DNA of 64,000 nt from Altererythrobacter sp. (GCA_017308255.1 JAFKFN010000006.1:108083-172082); one strand, 5' to 3'; positions 19,271-28,640 are shown, numbered from the stretch's first letter. A program made the numbers and translations. Notes: generated by a model from the letters alone, not told the origin.

Positions 19271-19331
19271 AACTGCCGCGCCTTGCCGGCCGTCCCTAGT
19301 CCCCCTCGGCAACTCCGAAAGAGCACGAGGG

Positions 19332-21344
19332 ATGATGACGATGAGAATATCCGGACGGGTCGCCCTGATGGCGAGCGCTGCCGGCCTGGCGCTTGCCGCC
19401 GCCGGGCCTGCCCTCGCGCAGGATGCCCAGGAAGCCGCGCAGGACGAAGGGGAGCCGATCATCGTCCTGGGCGACAAGCTCGAGGAATCGACGCCGGAGG
19501 AACTGGAGAAATACGGTTCGCGCCTGGAGATCGTCGAGGGGGAGGCGATCGACAAGGCGGGATATGAGGACGCCGCCGGCGCGCTGACGCTGGTGCCCGG
19601 CCTGTTCATCTCGCCCAAGAGCGGCGCGTTCGACTACGTGCAGGCATCCCTCACCGGCTCGCGCACCAGCGAAGTGCTGTTCCTGGTGGACGGGGTGCGG
19701 ATCAACAACCGGCTTTATGCTTCCACCTCGCCGCTCGACACGTTGCCTGCCAGCATGATCGAGCGTGTGGAGGTGCTGAAAGGCGGGCAAGGGCTCTATT
19801 ACGGCACCCAGGCGGTCGGCGGCATCGTCAACATCGTCACCCGCGGCTTCACTTCGCGCAGCGATGGCAAGGTGGAAGTCGGCTATGACACCAACGAAGG
19901 CTACCACCTCAACGGCTATGCGCGCGGCAGCGTGGGCGACCACTATTTCGTCGGCTATATCTCGCACGACCAGGCCGAAGGCTTCCAGCCGTTTCGCGAC
20001 GCGGACATGCAGCCCAGCGCGCTCGACCGCAAGCGCGGCTATCGGGTCACGACGCTGGGCGGCAAATATGCGTTCGAGCCGTCGGACGCCTTCCGGCTCA
20101 GCGCGTCTTATCAGCACACCGACGCGCGGCTGGATTTCGCCAAGGCGGAAGACAACGTGGCGAACTGGAACCAGCGCAACGAGGAGGTCGCATCGCTCAA
20201 GATCGACTGGACGCCCAGCGATCGCTTCGGCCTCTATATCAAGGGCTACTGGCACGATTGGGATTCGACCTATCTCGACCTGCAGCCGACCCTGAACGCC
20301 GGCGGCGAGATGACCGGCGGCGTCACCTCGATCAACGACGGCGAGATATGGGGCTTCGAAGATCGCGGCGTGAACGTGCTCGGCGAATACAAGGCGACCG
20401 ATCAGATCGCTCTCGTCGCCGGCTACGATTTCCAGAAGTACAACGGGCGCGACGACGTGTTCCTGATTGCTCCCTCGAAGGAAGAGGTTCACGCCCCCTT
20501 CGCCCAGGTGAAGTTCGATGCCGGGGCGCTGAGCCTGGCGGCCGGCGTGCGCCACAACATGCCGTCCGATGGGCAGAGCAAGACGGTGTGGAACGTTTCC
20601 GGCCGCTTCGGCCAGAACGAAGGCGCTTACGTGCGCGGCCAGGTGGGCACGTCATTCCGCCTGCCCGATGCCTATGAACTCTATGTGATCGATCCCTGCT
20701 GCGAACGGGGAAATCCCAATCTGGTGGGCGAAGAGAGCTTCAACGTGGAAGGCGGCCTGGGCTTCCGCCGGGGGCCGTTCTCGGCCGAGGTCATGGGCTT
20801 CCACCGCAAGGTCGATAACCTCATCAGCGTGACCTACGACTTGCCCGAATATCCAGACGGCTTCATCATCAACACGCCCGATGCGGTGAAAATGTGGGGC
20901 GGCGAAGCGGTGGCCACCGTGCAGTTGAGCCGGGTGCTCAGCGCCACGGTGGATTACACCCACACCGTGGCGAAGACCGAGGGCAGCGATCTGCAGCTCA
21001 ACAACATCCCGCGCGACCAGGCCAAGCTGATCCTCGCCGCGCAGGCGCCCAGCGGTCGTTTCGGCGGCGGGGCGACGCTCAACTACGTGGGCAATCTCTA
21101 TACCAATCCAGGCGGTCTGGGCCGGACCAACTACGGCGATCGCGCCGTGCTCGATCTTTCGGCCTGGGCGTTCCTCGATCGCGATCTGCACCAGCGGATC
21201 GGCCTGAGGCTGGAGAACGCGTTCGATGCGGATTACGATACCAATCTCACCCGCGTGCGGCAGGATGTCACCAATACGCCCTATATCGCAGGCTTCCGTG
21301 GAACACCGATGACCTTGCATGTTACCTTCAGCATCACCGGCTGA
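19332..21344 (+). CDS. TonB-dependent receptor (BtuB/siderophore-receptor-like)
   Basis: This 670-residue outer-membrane receptor has a signal peptide ending near ALAQ and a TonB-box-like EPIIVLG. The plug domain spans about residues 45-165 (ALTLVPGLFISPKSGAF, VLFLVDGVRINNRLY, IERVEVLKGGQGLYYGTQAVGGIVNIVTRG). A 22-strand barrel follows with a disulfide-like CC in YVIDPCCERGNPNLVGEE and a C-terminal beta-signal ending TFSITG. Three ATG starts are clustered at 19332, 19335 and 19341; GAGGG favours 19341. It overlaps a PepSY membrane protein, which suggests uptake of a metal chelate followed by reduction. Confidence 0.93.
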   Translation: MMTMRISGRVALMASAAGLALAAAGPALAQDAQEAAQDEGEPIIVLGDKLEESTPEELEKYGSRLEIVEGEAIDKAGYEDAAGALTLVPGLFISPKSGAFDYVQASLTGSRTSEVLFLVDGVRINNRLYASTSPLDTLPASMIERVEVLKGGQGLYYGTQAVGGIVNIVTRGFTSRSDGKVEVGYDTNEGYHLNGYARGSVGDHYFVGYISHDQAEGFQPFRDADMQPSALDRKRGYRVTTLGGKYAFEPSDAFRLSASYQHTDARLDFAKAEDNVANWNQRNEEVASLKIDWTPSDRFGLYIKGYWHDWDSTYLDLQPTLNAGGEMTGGVTSINDGEIWGFEDRGVNVLGEYKATDQIALVAGYDFQKYNGRDDVFLIAPSKEEVHAPFAQVKFDAGALSLAAGVRHNMPSDGQSKTVWNVSGRFGQNEGAYVRGQVGTSFRLPDAYELYVIDPCCERGNPNLVGEESFNVEGGLGFRRGPFSAEVMGFHRKVDNLISVTYDLPEYPDGFIINTPDAVKMWGGEAVATVQLSRVLSATVDYTHTVAKTEGSDLQLNNIPRDQAKLILAAQAPSGRFGGGATLNYVGNLYTNPGGLGRTNYGDRAVLDLSAWAFLDRDLHQRIGLRLENAFDADYDTNLTRVRQDVTNTPYIAGFRGTPMTLHVTFSITG

Positions 21345-22842
21345 TATCGGCGGCGGCCTCTCTCCGCCGCCGGGCGCCGCGCCCCGCGTTTCCCGTGCGA
21401 GACGGGCGATGCGCGGGGTGCGGCGCACCTTGTTCCTGACGCATCGCTGGCTTGGCGTCGCGCTGTCGCTGCTGATGGCGCTGTGGGCGCTGTCGGGCTT
21501 CGTGATGATGTACGTCTCCTATCCCGAGACGAGCGCGACGGAGCGCACTGCCGGGCTCGACCCGCTCGATCTCTCGGCGTGCTGCGACCATGTCGATTTC
21601 CCGGACGATCCGGTGGACCGCGCGGCGATCGAGATGGTCGCCGGCAGGCCGGTGCTGCGCTGGTTCGGGCCGGCTGGCCCCGAACTGACCAGCCTGGCCG
21701 GGCCCGCCGCGCCGGAAATCGGGGAGCGCGAGGCGGCCGAGATCGCACGCACCTATATGCGCAACACATTCGGCACCGATCCGGCGCTGCGGATCGCGCC
21801 TGTCGACGGGGACCAGTGGACGATCTCGGTCCGCCGCTATGCCCCGCTGTGGAAGGCGCAGTTCGCCGATGCGCGCGGCAGCGTGCTCTACGTCTCCGGT
21901 CTCACCGGCCAAGTGGTGCAGGATACCCATGCCAGCGAGCGCTTCTGGAACTGGCTCGGCGCGGTGCCGCACTGGCTGTATTTCCGCACCCTGCGCGATA
22001 ACGGACCACTGTGGAGCCAAGTGGTGATCTACACGTCGCTGCTCGGCACGTTCCTCACCGTCACCGGCCTCTACGTGGGCATCGTCACCTGGCGGCGGCG
22101 CGGCAAGCGCTGGTCGCCGTTCCGCGGCGTCGCCCTGTGGCACCATTGGCTGGGTCTGGTGTTCGGGCTGGTGACGCTGACCTGGGTGTTCAGCGGCTTC
22201 GCGTCGATGAACCCTTGGGGCTGGCTGGCGGGCGATGGGCCGGGCCAGGAAATGCAAAGCCTTGCCGGCCGGCCGATCGAAGGGGGCGATGTGGAGGCTC
22301 TGACCCATGCCCTGGCCGCGCATCCGCGGCCGGGCGTCGTCTCGGCCGAAGTCACGGTGCGGGGCGGCCGGGCCTGGGCGGTGCTGGTGGGCCGTGATGG
22401 CGAACGCACCCGCGCCTCGCTTCCCGATCTTACGCCGGCCCCGCTTGCCGACGTGGACCTTGCGCGGCTGGGGTCCGCGGCCAAGCCGGGCACGCCGATC
22501 GCCTCGCAAGGGATGATCGCGCAAGGCGATGCCTATCATTACAGCCATCACAGCACGCCGGCGCTGCTCCCTGCCTGGCGGGTGATCTATGGCGATGCGG
22601 ATGCCACCCGGCTCTATTTCGATCCGCGCACGGGCGAGCTGATCGGCTTCGTGGACGCGGACAGCCGCGCCTTCCGCTGGTGGCATCTGGCGCTGCACAG
22701 GCTGGACTTCTCCGTCCTGCGCGAACGGCCGCTGTGGGATATCGTGGTGCTGCCCTTGCTGGCGGGCGTGTCCCTGCTCTGCCTGCTGGGGGCATGGATG
22801 GGCGTGAAGCGGCTGACCCGGCGGCGCAGGCCGAACGTCTAG
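21319..22842 (+). CDS. PepSY-domain inner membrane protein (iron-reductase-like)
   Basis: At up to 507 residues, it starts 26 bp inside the receptor gene at ATG 21319; an internal ATG at 21409 (MRGVRRTLFLTHRW) is an alternative. Four membrane helices are seen: HRWLGVALSLLMALWALSGFVMMY, VIYTSLLGTFLTVTGLYVGIV, LWHHWLGLVFGLVTLTWVFSGF, and IVVLPLLAGVSLLCLLGAWMGV. PepSY domains lie between them. Histidines at helix ends (HRWLG, WHHWLG, HYSHH, HLALHRLD) are as in PiuB/FegB-type proteins proposed to reduce ferric siderophores or bind heme. Tight overlap with the receptor supports metal uptake. Confidence 0.88.
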   Translation: MLPSASPADIGGGLSPPPGAAPRVSRARRAMRGVRRTLFLTHRWLGVALSLLMALWALSGFVMMYVSYPETSATERTAGLDPLDLSACCDHVDFPDDPVDRAAIEMVAGRPVLRWFGPAGPELTSLAGPAAPEIGEREAAEIARTYMRNTFGTDPALRIAPVDGDQWTISVRRYAPLWKAQFADARGSVLYVSGLTGQVVQDTHASERFWNWLGAVPHWLYFRTLRDNGPLWSQVVIYTSLLGTFLTVTGLYVGIVTWRRRGKRWSPFRGVALWHHWLGLVFGLVTLTWVFSGFASMNPWGWLAGDGPGQEMQSLAGRPIEGGDVEALTHALAAHPRPGVVSAEVTVRGGRAWAVLVGRDGERTRASLPDLTPAPLADVDLARLGSAAKPGTPIASQGMIAQGDAYHYSHHSTPALLPAWRVIYGDADATRLYFDPRTGELIGFVDADSRAFRWWHLALHRLDFSVLRERPLWDIVVLPLLAGVSLLCLLGAWMGVKRLTRRRRPNV

Positions 22843-22891
22843 GCCGGGTCCGCACTGCCCGGCGTGGTTACTCTTTGTGACAACTCCGGCA

Positions 22892-22920
22892 TTGCCCCGT
22901 GCGCTCGCTTGTCGAATAAT
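22892..22920 (+). promoter_or_regulatory. Promoter-like pair for the three-gene exported family
   Basis: TTGCCC (22892-22897), a 17-bp spacer and AATAAT (22915-22920) form a sigma-70-like pair. A start of transcription near 22927 would leave a 25-nt leader with GGGAGG before the ATG at 22952. It suggests that the paralog operon is transcribed independently of the receptor and PepSY genes. Confidence 0.4.
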
Positions 22921-22951
22921 GGGAGGTAAGCGTTTGGGAGGCGCGTACCTT

Positions 22952-23743
22952 ATGTCTGCTTGCAGTCGGCTTGCCCGTCTTGTTTCCGTATTCGCCACGC
23001 TGGCCGGTTTCCTGGCCGCCAATCCGGCGAATGCGCGCGCGGTTGATGAGCCGCTTCCCCGTTTCGAAGACAATATCTGTCCCGGCATCGCCGGCATGGA
23101 CATCGAATCGGCCGAAGCCATGGTCTGGCGCATCCGCCAGAATCTGGAGGCGTTCGGCCGCCGTCTCGATGCGCCGGAAACCTGCAAGCCGAACCTGCTG
23201 GTGCAATTCGTCGCCAGCGGGAAGGATACGGTCGAAGCCCTCCGCCGGTCCGATAACTGGCTGTTCAATTCCATGGCCGACGAAGATCGGGCGCGCCTGT
23301 TCAATGAAACCGGCCCAGCGCGGGCGCTGGTGCGTGTTATACCGCGCACGCGCGACGGGGTCGTGGTGGAACGCTCGCAGGGTCTCGCCAGCGTGCCCCA
23401 GGCCACGGGGTTCATGGCCCATTCGAAGATCTACGGCGCCACGCGCAACGATATCATCTCGGTGCAGGTCTTCCTCGATCGCGATGCGATGGCGGGGATG
23501 ACGATCGGGCAACTGGCCGATTACGTCACCTTCCGCGCGCTGACCGACACTCTGCCGCAAACCGAAAGCGCGCGGGCGGCTTCCATCGTTTCGCTGTTCG
23601 ACGGCGGCGCCAATGCCCCGGCCGGGCTGACGGATTTCGACAAGACCTATCTGCGCGAGCTTTATTCAGGGATTCCGAACATCCCCGGCCCGACGCGCAA
23701 GCTCGCGCTGGAGAAAGCCACCGGCGTTGCGATCTTTCAATAG
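22952..23743 (+). CDS. Exported protein of unknown function, paralog 1 of 3
   Basis: This 263-residue protein starts at ATG 22952 behind GGGAGG (22936-22941); upstream in-frame codons would spoil the signal peptide (LVSVFATLAGFLAANPANARA). The mature part has the family pattern ICPGIAGM, TCKPNLLVQFV, GFMAHSKIYGATRNDI, DRDAMAGMTIGQLADYVTFRAL and FDKTYLRELYSGIPNIPG. Two cysteines (CPG, TCKP) are conserved in all three copies and could form a disulfide. Unlike its two neighbours it lacks the IVVTG motif. I recognise no enzymatic motif. It is the most divergent copy. Confidence 0.85.
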   Translation: MSACSRLARLVSVFATLAGFLAANPANARAVDEPLPRFEDNICPGIAGMDIESAEAMVWRIRQNLEAFGRRLDAPETCKPNLLVQFVASGKDTVEALRRSDNWLFNSMADEDRARLFNETGPARALVRVIPRTRDGVVVERSQGLASVPQATGFMAHSKIYGATRNDIISVQVFLDRDAMAGMTIGQLADYVTFRALTDTLPQTESARAASIVSLFDGGANAPAGLTDFDKTYLRELYSGIPNIPGPTRKLALEKATGVAIFQ

Positions 23744-23782
23744 CGGCGGCTTTGGGCCTCGGCCAAGCGGAGTTCTGACGGC

Positions 23783-24706
23783 ATGAACAAACGTGGCGCA
23801 AGGTTTCTCGCGGGGCTGGCCGGCTTCCTGATGTTCGCCGCTCCCGGCTGGGCGCAATCGGATTCGCCCACTGACGACAATGAGAACATCGTCGTCACGG
23901 GCAAGGCAGCGACGTCCACCGAAGTGAGCCGCCAGGCCCGCGCGATCACCGACATGAGCAGCGCGATCCGGCATGAGCCGATGGCCCGTTTCCAGGACAA
24001 GCTGTGCCCGGGCGTCATGGGGCTGGAAGCGGACGCCGCTTCGCTGATGATCGATCGCCTGCGCGACAATGCCCAGCTCCTCGGCCTGGGGCTCACCAAG
24101 GATGACGGCACCTGCCGCCCCAATTTCATCGTCGCCTTCGTGGAGAACGGGGCGGAGAATCTCCAGCAGATCGCCGATCACAACGGCTGGGCATTCCAGG
24201 ACATGAGCCCGAGCGAGCGGCGCAAGCTGCTTTCGGAAGAAGGGCCGGTTCGCGTCTGGACGATCACCCAGATGCGCACGCGTGACGGCATGCCCATTCC
24301 GCGCAGCGTCAGCCTGTTCGATCCGCCGCAGGTCAATACCTGGATGGCGCATTCGAAGATCTACCTGGCGATCCGCGAGGATATCACGCGGGTGGTCGTG
24401 CTGTTCGACCGGGAAGGGGTGAAGGGCAAGACGCTGCTGCAACTGGCCGATTACGCCACGATGCGCGGGCTCGCCCGCACGCGGCCGGTGGATGGCGAAG
24501 GGCATCCGATGGACACGATCCTCGCCCTGTTCGATCCCAGCGGCAGTCCGCCGGCGAAGCTGACCGAATTCGACCGGGCCTATCTGGCGGCGGTCTATGA
24601 CGGGATTCCCAACATACCGGGCGTCACCAAAGTGCTTGGCGTCAACCGCCAGCTGCGCCTCCAGGAAGGCGAGGCCGATCCGGCGGTCGCCGAAGCGCGG
24701 GAGTAA
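23783..24706 (+). CDS. Exported protein of unknown function, paralog 2 of 3, with IVVTG motif
   Basis: This 307-residue protein has a signal peptide ending near APGWAQ. It is followed by a TonB-box-like NIVVTGKAATSTEVS, a proline-poor linker and the family domain: LCPGVMGL, MIDRLRDNAQLLGLGL, TCRPNFIVAFV, MAHSKIYLAIREDI, GKTLLQLADYATMRGLARTRP, MDTILALFD, FDRAYLAAVYDGIPNIPG and KVLGVNRQLRLQEGE. By eye it is much closer to paralog 3 than to paralog 1. The function is unknown. Its gene lies 39 bp after paralog 1, consistent with one operon. Confidence 0.85.
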   Translation: MNKRGARFLAGLAGFLMFAAPGWAQSDSPTDDNENIVVTGKAATSTEVSRQARAITDMSSAIRHEPMARFQDKLCPGVMGLEADAASLMIDRLRDNAQLLGLGLTKDDGTCRPNFIVAFVENGAENLQQIADHNGWAFQDMSPSERRKLLSEEGPVRVWTITQMRTRDGMPIPRSVSLFDPPQVNTWMAHSKIYLAIREDITRVVVLFDREGVKGKTLLQLADYATMRGLARTRPVDGEGHPMDTILALFDPSGSPPAKLTEFDRAYLAAVYDGIPNIPGVTKVLGVNRQLRLQEGEADPAVAEARE

Positions 24707-24771
24707 GCCACCGCGCCGAGCCAGGCCGGGCGGTGGCAGACGGGTAACGAGGCAAGCGGGAAGGGGGACTC

Positions 24772-25674
24772 ATGCTTCGGGCAGCTATTCTCGCGGGCCT
24801 GGCCGGCCTCGCCGCCGCACCGTCCACTGCCTCGGCTCAGCCGGCAGAGCCGGCGCCCGCCGCCGAGGCGGGTGAGGATATCGTCGTCACCGGCCGGACG
24901 GGCGAACCGTCGACGCAGACCGAAGTGACACGCCAGGCGCGCGCCGTCACCGTGCCGGGCGCGATCCGCCACTTCGCGCTGCCGCGTTTCGAAGGCGATC
25001 GGCTTTGCCCCGGCATCTCCGGGTTGCAGGCGGAAGATGCCGCGCTGATGATCGACCGCATCCGCGCCACGGCGGAGGATCTTGGGCTGCGGATGACGCG
25101 CGACGACGGCACCTGCCGGCCCAACTTCGTGGTCGCCTTCGTCGATGACGGGCAGGAAACCATCCGCTCGATCCAGAAGGGCCGATATTGGCTGTTCCGC
25201 GACATGCCCCCGCATGAATTGCGCGAGCTGCTGGGGGAAGAAGGGCCGGTGCGCGTGTGGACCGCCACCGTGAAGCGCACGCGTGACGGGATGCCGGCGG
25301 GCTCCAGCCAGTGGATGGCCAGCTCTCGCATTTACCTGGCCATGCGCGAGGATATCGTCTGGGTTCTGGTCCTGTTCGACCGCGACGATGTGCAGGGCAA
25401 GACACTGCTGCAGCTGGCCGATTATGCCATGATGCGCGGGCTCGCCCGCACGCGGCCGGTGGAAAGCGACGGGCAGCCGATGGATACGATCCTGGCTCTG
25501 TTCGATCCCGGCGCCACACCGCCCGGCCGGATGACCGAATTCGATCGCGCCTATCTCGGCGCGATCTACGATGGCCTGCCGAACATGCCCGGCATCACCA
25601 AGGTGCTCGGCGTCAACCGCCAGCTGCGCCTGCAGGAACGCGAGGCGCAGGCGGCTGACGCCAAGGGCAAGTAG
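24772..25674 (+). CDS. Exported protein of unknown function, paralog 3 of 3, with IVVTG motif
   Basis: This 300-residue protein begins with a signal peptide (LRAAILAGLAGLAAAPSTASA), then an alanine/proline linker and DIVVTGRTGEPSTQTEV. The family domain follows: LCPGISGL, MIDRIRATAEDLGLRM, TCRPNFVVAFVDDG, EEGPVRVWTA, MASSRIYLAMREDI, GKTLLQLADYAMMRG and NRQLRLQERE. GGAAGGGGG precedes the ATG. A GCCACCGC/GCGGTGGC hairpin (24708-24737) lies in the gap after paralog 2. The C-terminus converges on the PQQ-dehydrogenase gene, with 1 bp between the stops. Confidence 0.85.
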   Translation: MLRAAILAGLAGLAAAPSTASAQPAEPAPAAEAGEDIVVTGRTGEPSTQTEVTRQARAVTVPGAIRHFALPRFEGDRLCPGISGLQAEDAALMIDRIRATAEDLGLRMTRDDGTCRPNFVVAFVDDGQETIRSIQKGRYWLFRDMPPHELRELLGEEGPVRVWTATVKRTRDGMPAGSSQWMASSRIYLAMREDIVWVLVLFDRDDVQGKTLLQLADYAMMRGLARTRPVESDGQPMDTILALFDPGATPPGRMTEFDRAYLGAIYDGLPNMPGITKVLGVNRQLRLQEREAQAADAKGK

Positions 25675-25675
25675 C

Positions 25676-26965
25676 TCAGCTTCCCGGCGTGATCTTCAGC
25701 ACCGCGCCGGCGGTTTCGTCCGTCAGGATGTAGATCGCGCCATCGGGCCCCACGCGCACGTCGCGCAGGCGCTGGTTGAGGTTCGTCAGCAGGCTTTCGC
25801 TGGCCACCACATGCCCTTCGGGCGAAAGCTTCATGCGGATGAGCGCGGGCGGGCGGGACATGTTCACCACCAGCAGATCGCCCTGCCATTGCGGGAACAG
25901 CTTGCCGCGATAGATCGCGACATTGCCCGGATTGCCTGACGGCGGGAAGGCCCAGACCGGATCGATATAGCCGGCAACGCCCCGTATGCCCTTGTGCGAC
26001 GGTTCGTTGTTGTAGTGATTGCCCTGGGTGACGTCGATCCAGCCGTAATTGCCGCCCTTGGTGATCAGGTTGATCTCGTCGCCGCCGCGCGGGCCGAACT
26101 CCGTTTCCCACAGCCGCCCGGTCGGCGCATCGTAGAACAGGCCCAGCTGGTTGCGATGGCCGGTGGACCAGATATCCGCCTTGTAACCGGCCCGGCCGGC
26201 GAAGGGATTGTCCTTCGCGGGGGTGCCGTCCAGGTTGATGCGCAGGATCTTGCCGAAGTGGTTCGACGGGTCCTGCACCTTTTCGCCGAAGTTGCGATCG
26301 CCGCTGGTCACGAACAGGTGGCCTTCGCCATCGAGCGCGAGGCGCCCGCCGAAGCTGCCCGACGCCGGCCCCTGGCCGCAGCACTTCTCGGGCAGTGGCG
26401 GCTTGCCGTACCAGGCGTCTGCCACCAGGATGTCCTTCACCTCAGTAAGCTTGTGGGCCCCGTCCCACTTGGCGCGCATCACGGCCAGCGTGGCGTCGGT
26501 CTGGGCCGGATTGGTGCCCGGCGGCGTGTCCGGCGCCGGCTTGCTGTAGCTTATGTAGATCAGGTGGTTACTGGCGAAATTCGGGTCCAGCACAATGTCC
26601 GTCAGGCCGGAGATGCCGGTGGCGTAGATCGTCGGCAGGCCTTCGATCGGCTGCGGGTCCAGCACGCCGTTGCGGATCAGGCGCAGGCGGCCGGGCCGCT
26701 CTGTGACGAGGATTCCGCCGTCGGGCAGGAAGGCCATGCCCCACGGGTGGTCCAGCCCCTTGGTGACGACTTCGACATGCAGCTTGGCGTCCCAGCCCTG
26801 CACGTCCCATGGCCCGTCACCCAGGGTGTTCGGCGGCGGGCCGGCGGGGCGCTGCCTCTCGGGCGCGGCGTTGGCCGGCGCCGGCGGACGCGCGTTCTGC
26901 GCCATGACCCCAGTGCCGATGATCGCGAGCGCAGCGCCCGCCAGCAGACCCGTCCAGAGCTTCAT
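25676..26965 (-). CDS. PQQ-dependent sugar dehydrogenase (soluble aldose dehydrogenase family)
   Basis: This 429-residue protein starts at ATG 26965 (MKLWTGLLAG), preceded by GGGAGAGGGA; longer frames upstream lack a signal peptide. An exported beta-propeller follows: GLDHPWGMAFLPDGGILVTERPGRLRLI, DIVLDPNFASNHLIYISYS, the KCCGQGPASGSFGGRLALDGEG loop, STGHRNQLGLFYD with the conserved HRN, and EFGPRGGDEINLI. Members oxidise aldoses in the periplasm using PQQ and calcium. The adjacent CC in KCCGQ is notable. No PQQ synthesis genes are nearby. Confidence 0.88.
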   Translation of the reverse strand: MKLWTGLLAGAALAIIGTGVMAQNARPPAPANAAPERQRPAGPPPNTLGDGPWDVQGWDAKLHVEVVTKGLDHPWGMAFLPDGGILVTERPGRLRLIRNGVLDPQPIEGLPTIYATGISGLTDIVLDPNFASNHLIYISYSKPAPDTPPGTNPAQTDATLAVMRAKWDGAHKLTEVKDILVADAWYGKPPLPEKCCGQGPASGSFGGRLALDGEGHLFVTSGDRNFGEKVQDPSNHFGKILRINLDGTPAKDNPFAGRAGYKADIWSTGHRNQLGLFYDAPTGRLWETEFGPRGGDEINLITKGGNYGWIDVTQGNHYNNEPSHKGIRGVAGYIDPVWAFPPSGNPGNVAIYRGKLFPQWQGDLLVVNMSRPPALIRMKLSPEGHVVASESLLTNLNQRLRDVRVGPDGAIYILTDETAGAVLKITPGS

Positions 26966-27135
26966 TCCGATCCCTCTCCCGTCCCGGGCGCCGCGGCGCC
27001 TCTGATTGATTTTGTCCGTCCTTATGCGAGCGCTCGGGGCAACACAACGGGGTGGGCGCCGGTGCGTCCGCTTTCGCTTTGCTCGCAACACCCGCGCGGG
27101 TTACCATGCAAGCGAAAACAGAGGGGAGTTTATCG

Positions 27136-28134
27136 ATGGGCCCGTTCCTGATCGCGCTGCTGGTGCTGCTGGTCATCTTCCTGATGATGGCCGTGCGCGT
27201 GGTAAGGCAGGGCTTCGTCTATACGATCGAGCGGTTCGGCAAGTTCACCCTGGCGGCAGAGCCGGGCCTGCACCTGATCATCCCGATCTTCGATCGGGTC
27301 GGCCACAAGGTGAACATGATGGAACAGGTGCTCGACATCCCCGGTCAGGAGATCATCACCAAGGACAACGCTATGGTCGGCGTGGATGCGGTGGTGTTCT
27401 TCCAGGTGCTCGACGCCGGGAAGGCGGCTTACGAGGTGTCCAACCTCTATTCCGCGCTCATGGCCCTGACGACCACCAATCTGCGCACGGTCATGGGCTC
27501 GATGGATCTCGACGAGACGCTGTCCAAGCGGGACGAGATCAACGCACGGCTGCTTTCCGTGGTCGATCATGCGACGTCCCCCTGGGGGGTCAAGATCACC
27601 CGCGTGGAGATCAAGGACATCCGCCCGCCGATCGACATTTCCGAGGCCATGGCCCGGCAGATGAAGGCGGAGCGTATCAAGCGCGCCGATATCCTTGAGG
27701 CAGAGGGCGATCGCGCCAGCCGCATCCTGCGCGCCGAGGGCGAAAAGCAATCGGCCATCCTCTCGGCCGAAGGGAAGCGCGAAGCCGCGTTCCGCGAGGC
27801 CGAAGCCCGCGAACGCGCTGCGGAGGCGGAAGCCCAGGCGACGCGCATGGTGTCCGACGCCATCGCGCAAAGCGGCAGCGAGGCGCTCAATTACTTCATC
27901 GCCCAGGAATACACCAAGGCGGTGGCCAAGTTCGCCACCTCTCCCAATGCCAAGACGATCCTGTTCCCGGTGGAGGCCACGCAGCTGATCGGCACGCTCG
28001 GCGGGATCGGCGAGCTGGCGCGCGCGGTCACCGGCGGCCAGGACGCTGCTCCAGGGCAGAAGGGCGCTACCGGCACGCCGCTGGATGTCGGCGGCAAGAC
28101 CGCCGCCGGCGTGCCGCGCAACAGGCAGCCTTAG
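27136..28134 (+). CDS. SPFH/band-7 membrane protein, QmcA/stomatin-like
   Basis: This 332-residue protein starts at ATG 27136, seven bases after GAGGGGAG. An N-terminal membrane helix (FLIALLVLLVIFLMMAVRVV) is followed by the SPFH domain (GFVYTIERFGKFTLAAEPGLHLIIPIFDRV, DNAMVGVDAVVFFQVLD) and a long charged coiled coil (KAERIKRADILEAEGDRASRIL...ERAAEAEAQATRM). Such proteins form large membrane-microdomain rings and regulate FtsH-type proteases. The NfeD gene follows by 10 bp, the usual partner. Confidence 0.93.
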   Translation: MGPFLIALLVLLVIFLMMAVRVVRQGFVYTIERFGKFTLAAEPGLHLIIPIFDRVGHKVNMMEQVLDIPGQEIITKDNAMVGVDAVVFFQVLDAGKAAYEVSNLYSALMALTTTNLRTVMGSMDLDETLSKRDEINARLLSVVDHATSPWGVKITRVEIKDIRPPIDISEAMARQMKAERIKRADILEAEGDRASRILRAEGEKQSAILSAEGKREAAFREAEARERAAEAEAQATRMVSDAIAQSGSEALNYFIAQEYTKAVAKFATSPNAKTILFPVEATQLIGTLGGIGELARAVTGGQDAAPGQKGATGTPLDVGGKTAAGVPRNRQP

Positions 28135-28144
28135 GGGCGGGCCG

Positions 28145-28624
28145 GTGGACTGGCTCGACGGCCTGCAAGCGCACTGGATCTGGCTAACGCTCGGCGTCGT
28201 GCTGGCCGGGGCGGAAATGCTCCTGCCTGGCGTCTACCTGATCTGGCTGGCGCTGGCGGCGATCGCCACCGGGGCGCTCACCGCGGTGCTCGGCCTGTCG
28301 CTGCCCTATCAGGTGCTCGATTTCGTCTGTTTCGCGCTGATCTTCGTCTTTTCCGCGCGGCGCTTCCTGCGGGACCAGCCGATCGAAAGCGCCGACCCGC
28401 TGATGAACCGGCGCGGGGCGCGGCTGGTGGGGGAAACCGCCGTGGTCGTCCAGGCGATCGAGAACGGCAGCGGCCGGGTCAAGCTGGGCGACAGTGAATG
28501 GCTGGTCCGCGGCCCCGATGCCGCCGCCGGCGAACGTGTCCGCGTAAGCGGCAGCGACGGCGCAACCCTGCTGGTCGAGCCGCTGAACCTGCTGCCGGAA
28601 GATTCGGCGCGGCCTTCTTCCTAA
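28145..28624 (+). CDS. NfeD-like membrane protein
   Basis: At 159 residues, GTG 28145 is the likely start because it lies after the qmcA stop with AGGGGCGGG in front and gives WLDGLQAHWIWLTLGVVL at the N-terminus. Two or three membrane helices precede a C-terminal OB-fold (MNRRGARLVGETAVVVQAIENGSGRVKLGDSEWLVRG) typical of NfeD. NfeD partners with the SPFH protein encoded next to it. An earlier frame start at 28085 would overlap qmcA by 50 bp and is less likely. Confidence 0.88.
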   Translation: MDWLDGLQAHWIWLTLGVVLAGAEMLLPGVYLIWLALAAIATGALTAVLGLSLPYQVLDFVCFALIFVFSARRFLRDQPIESADPLMNRRGARLVGETAVVVQAIENGSGRVKLGDSEWLVRGPDAAAGERVRVSGSDGATLLVEPLNLLPEDSARPSS

Positions 28625-28640
28625 GGGGCGGGCTTGCCTT

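Noticed and set aside
19215-19331. Cobalamin riboswitch upstream of the BtuB-like receptor
   Set aside because: The gap is only 117 bp, too short for the usual structure, and I see no B12-box core.
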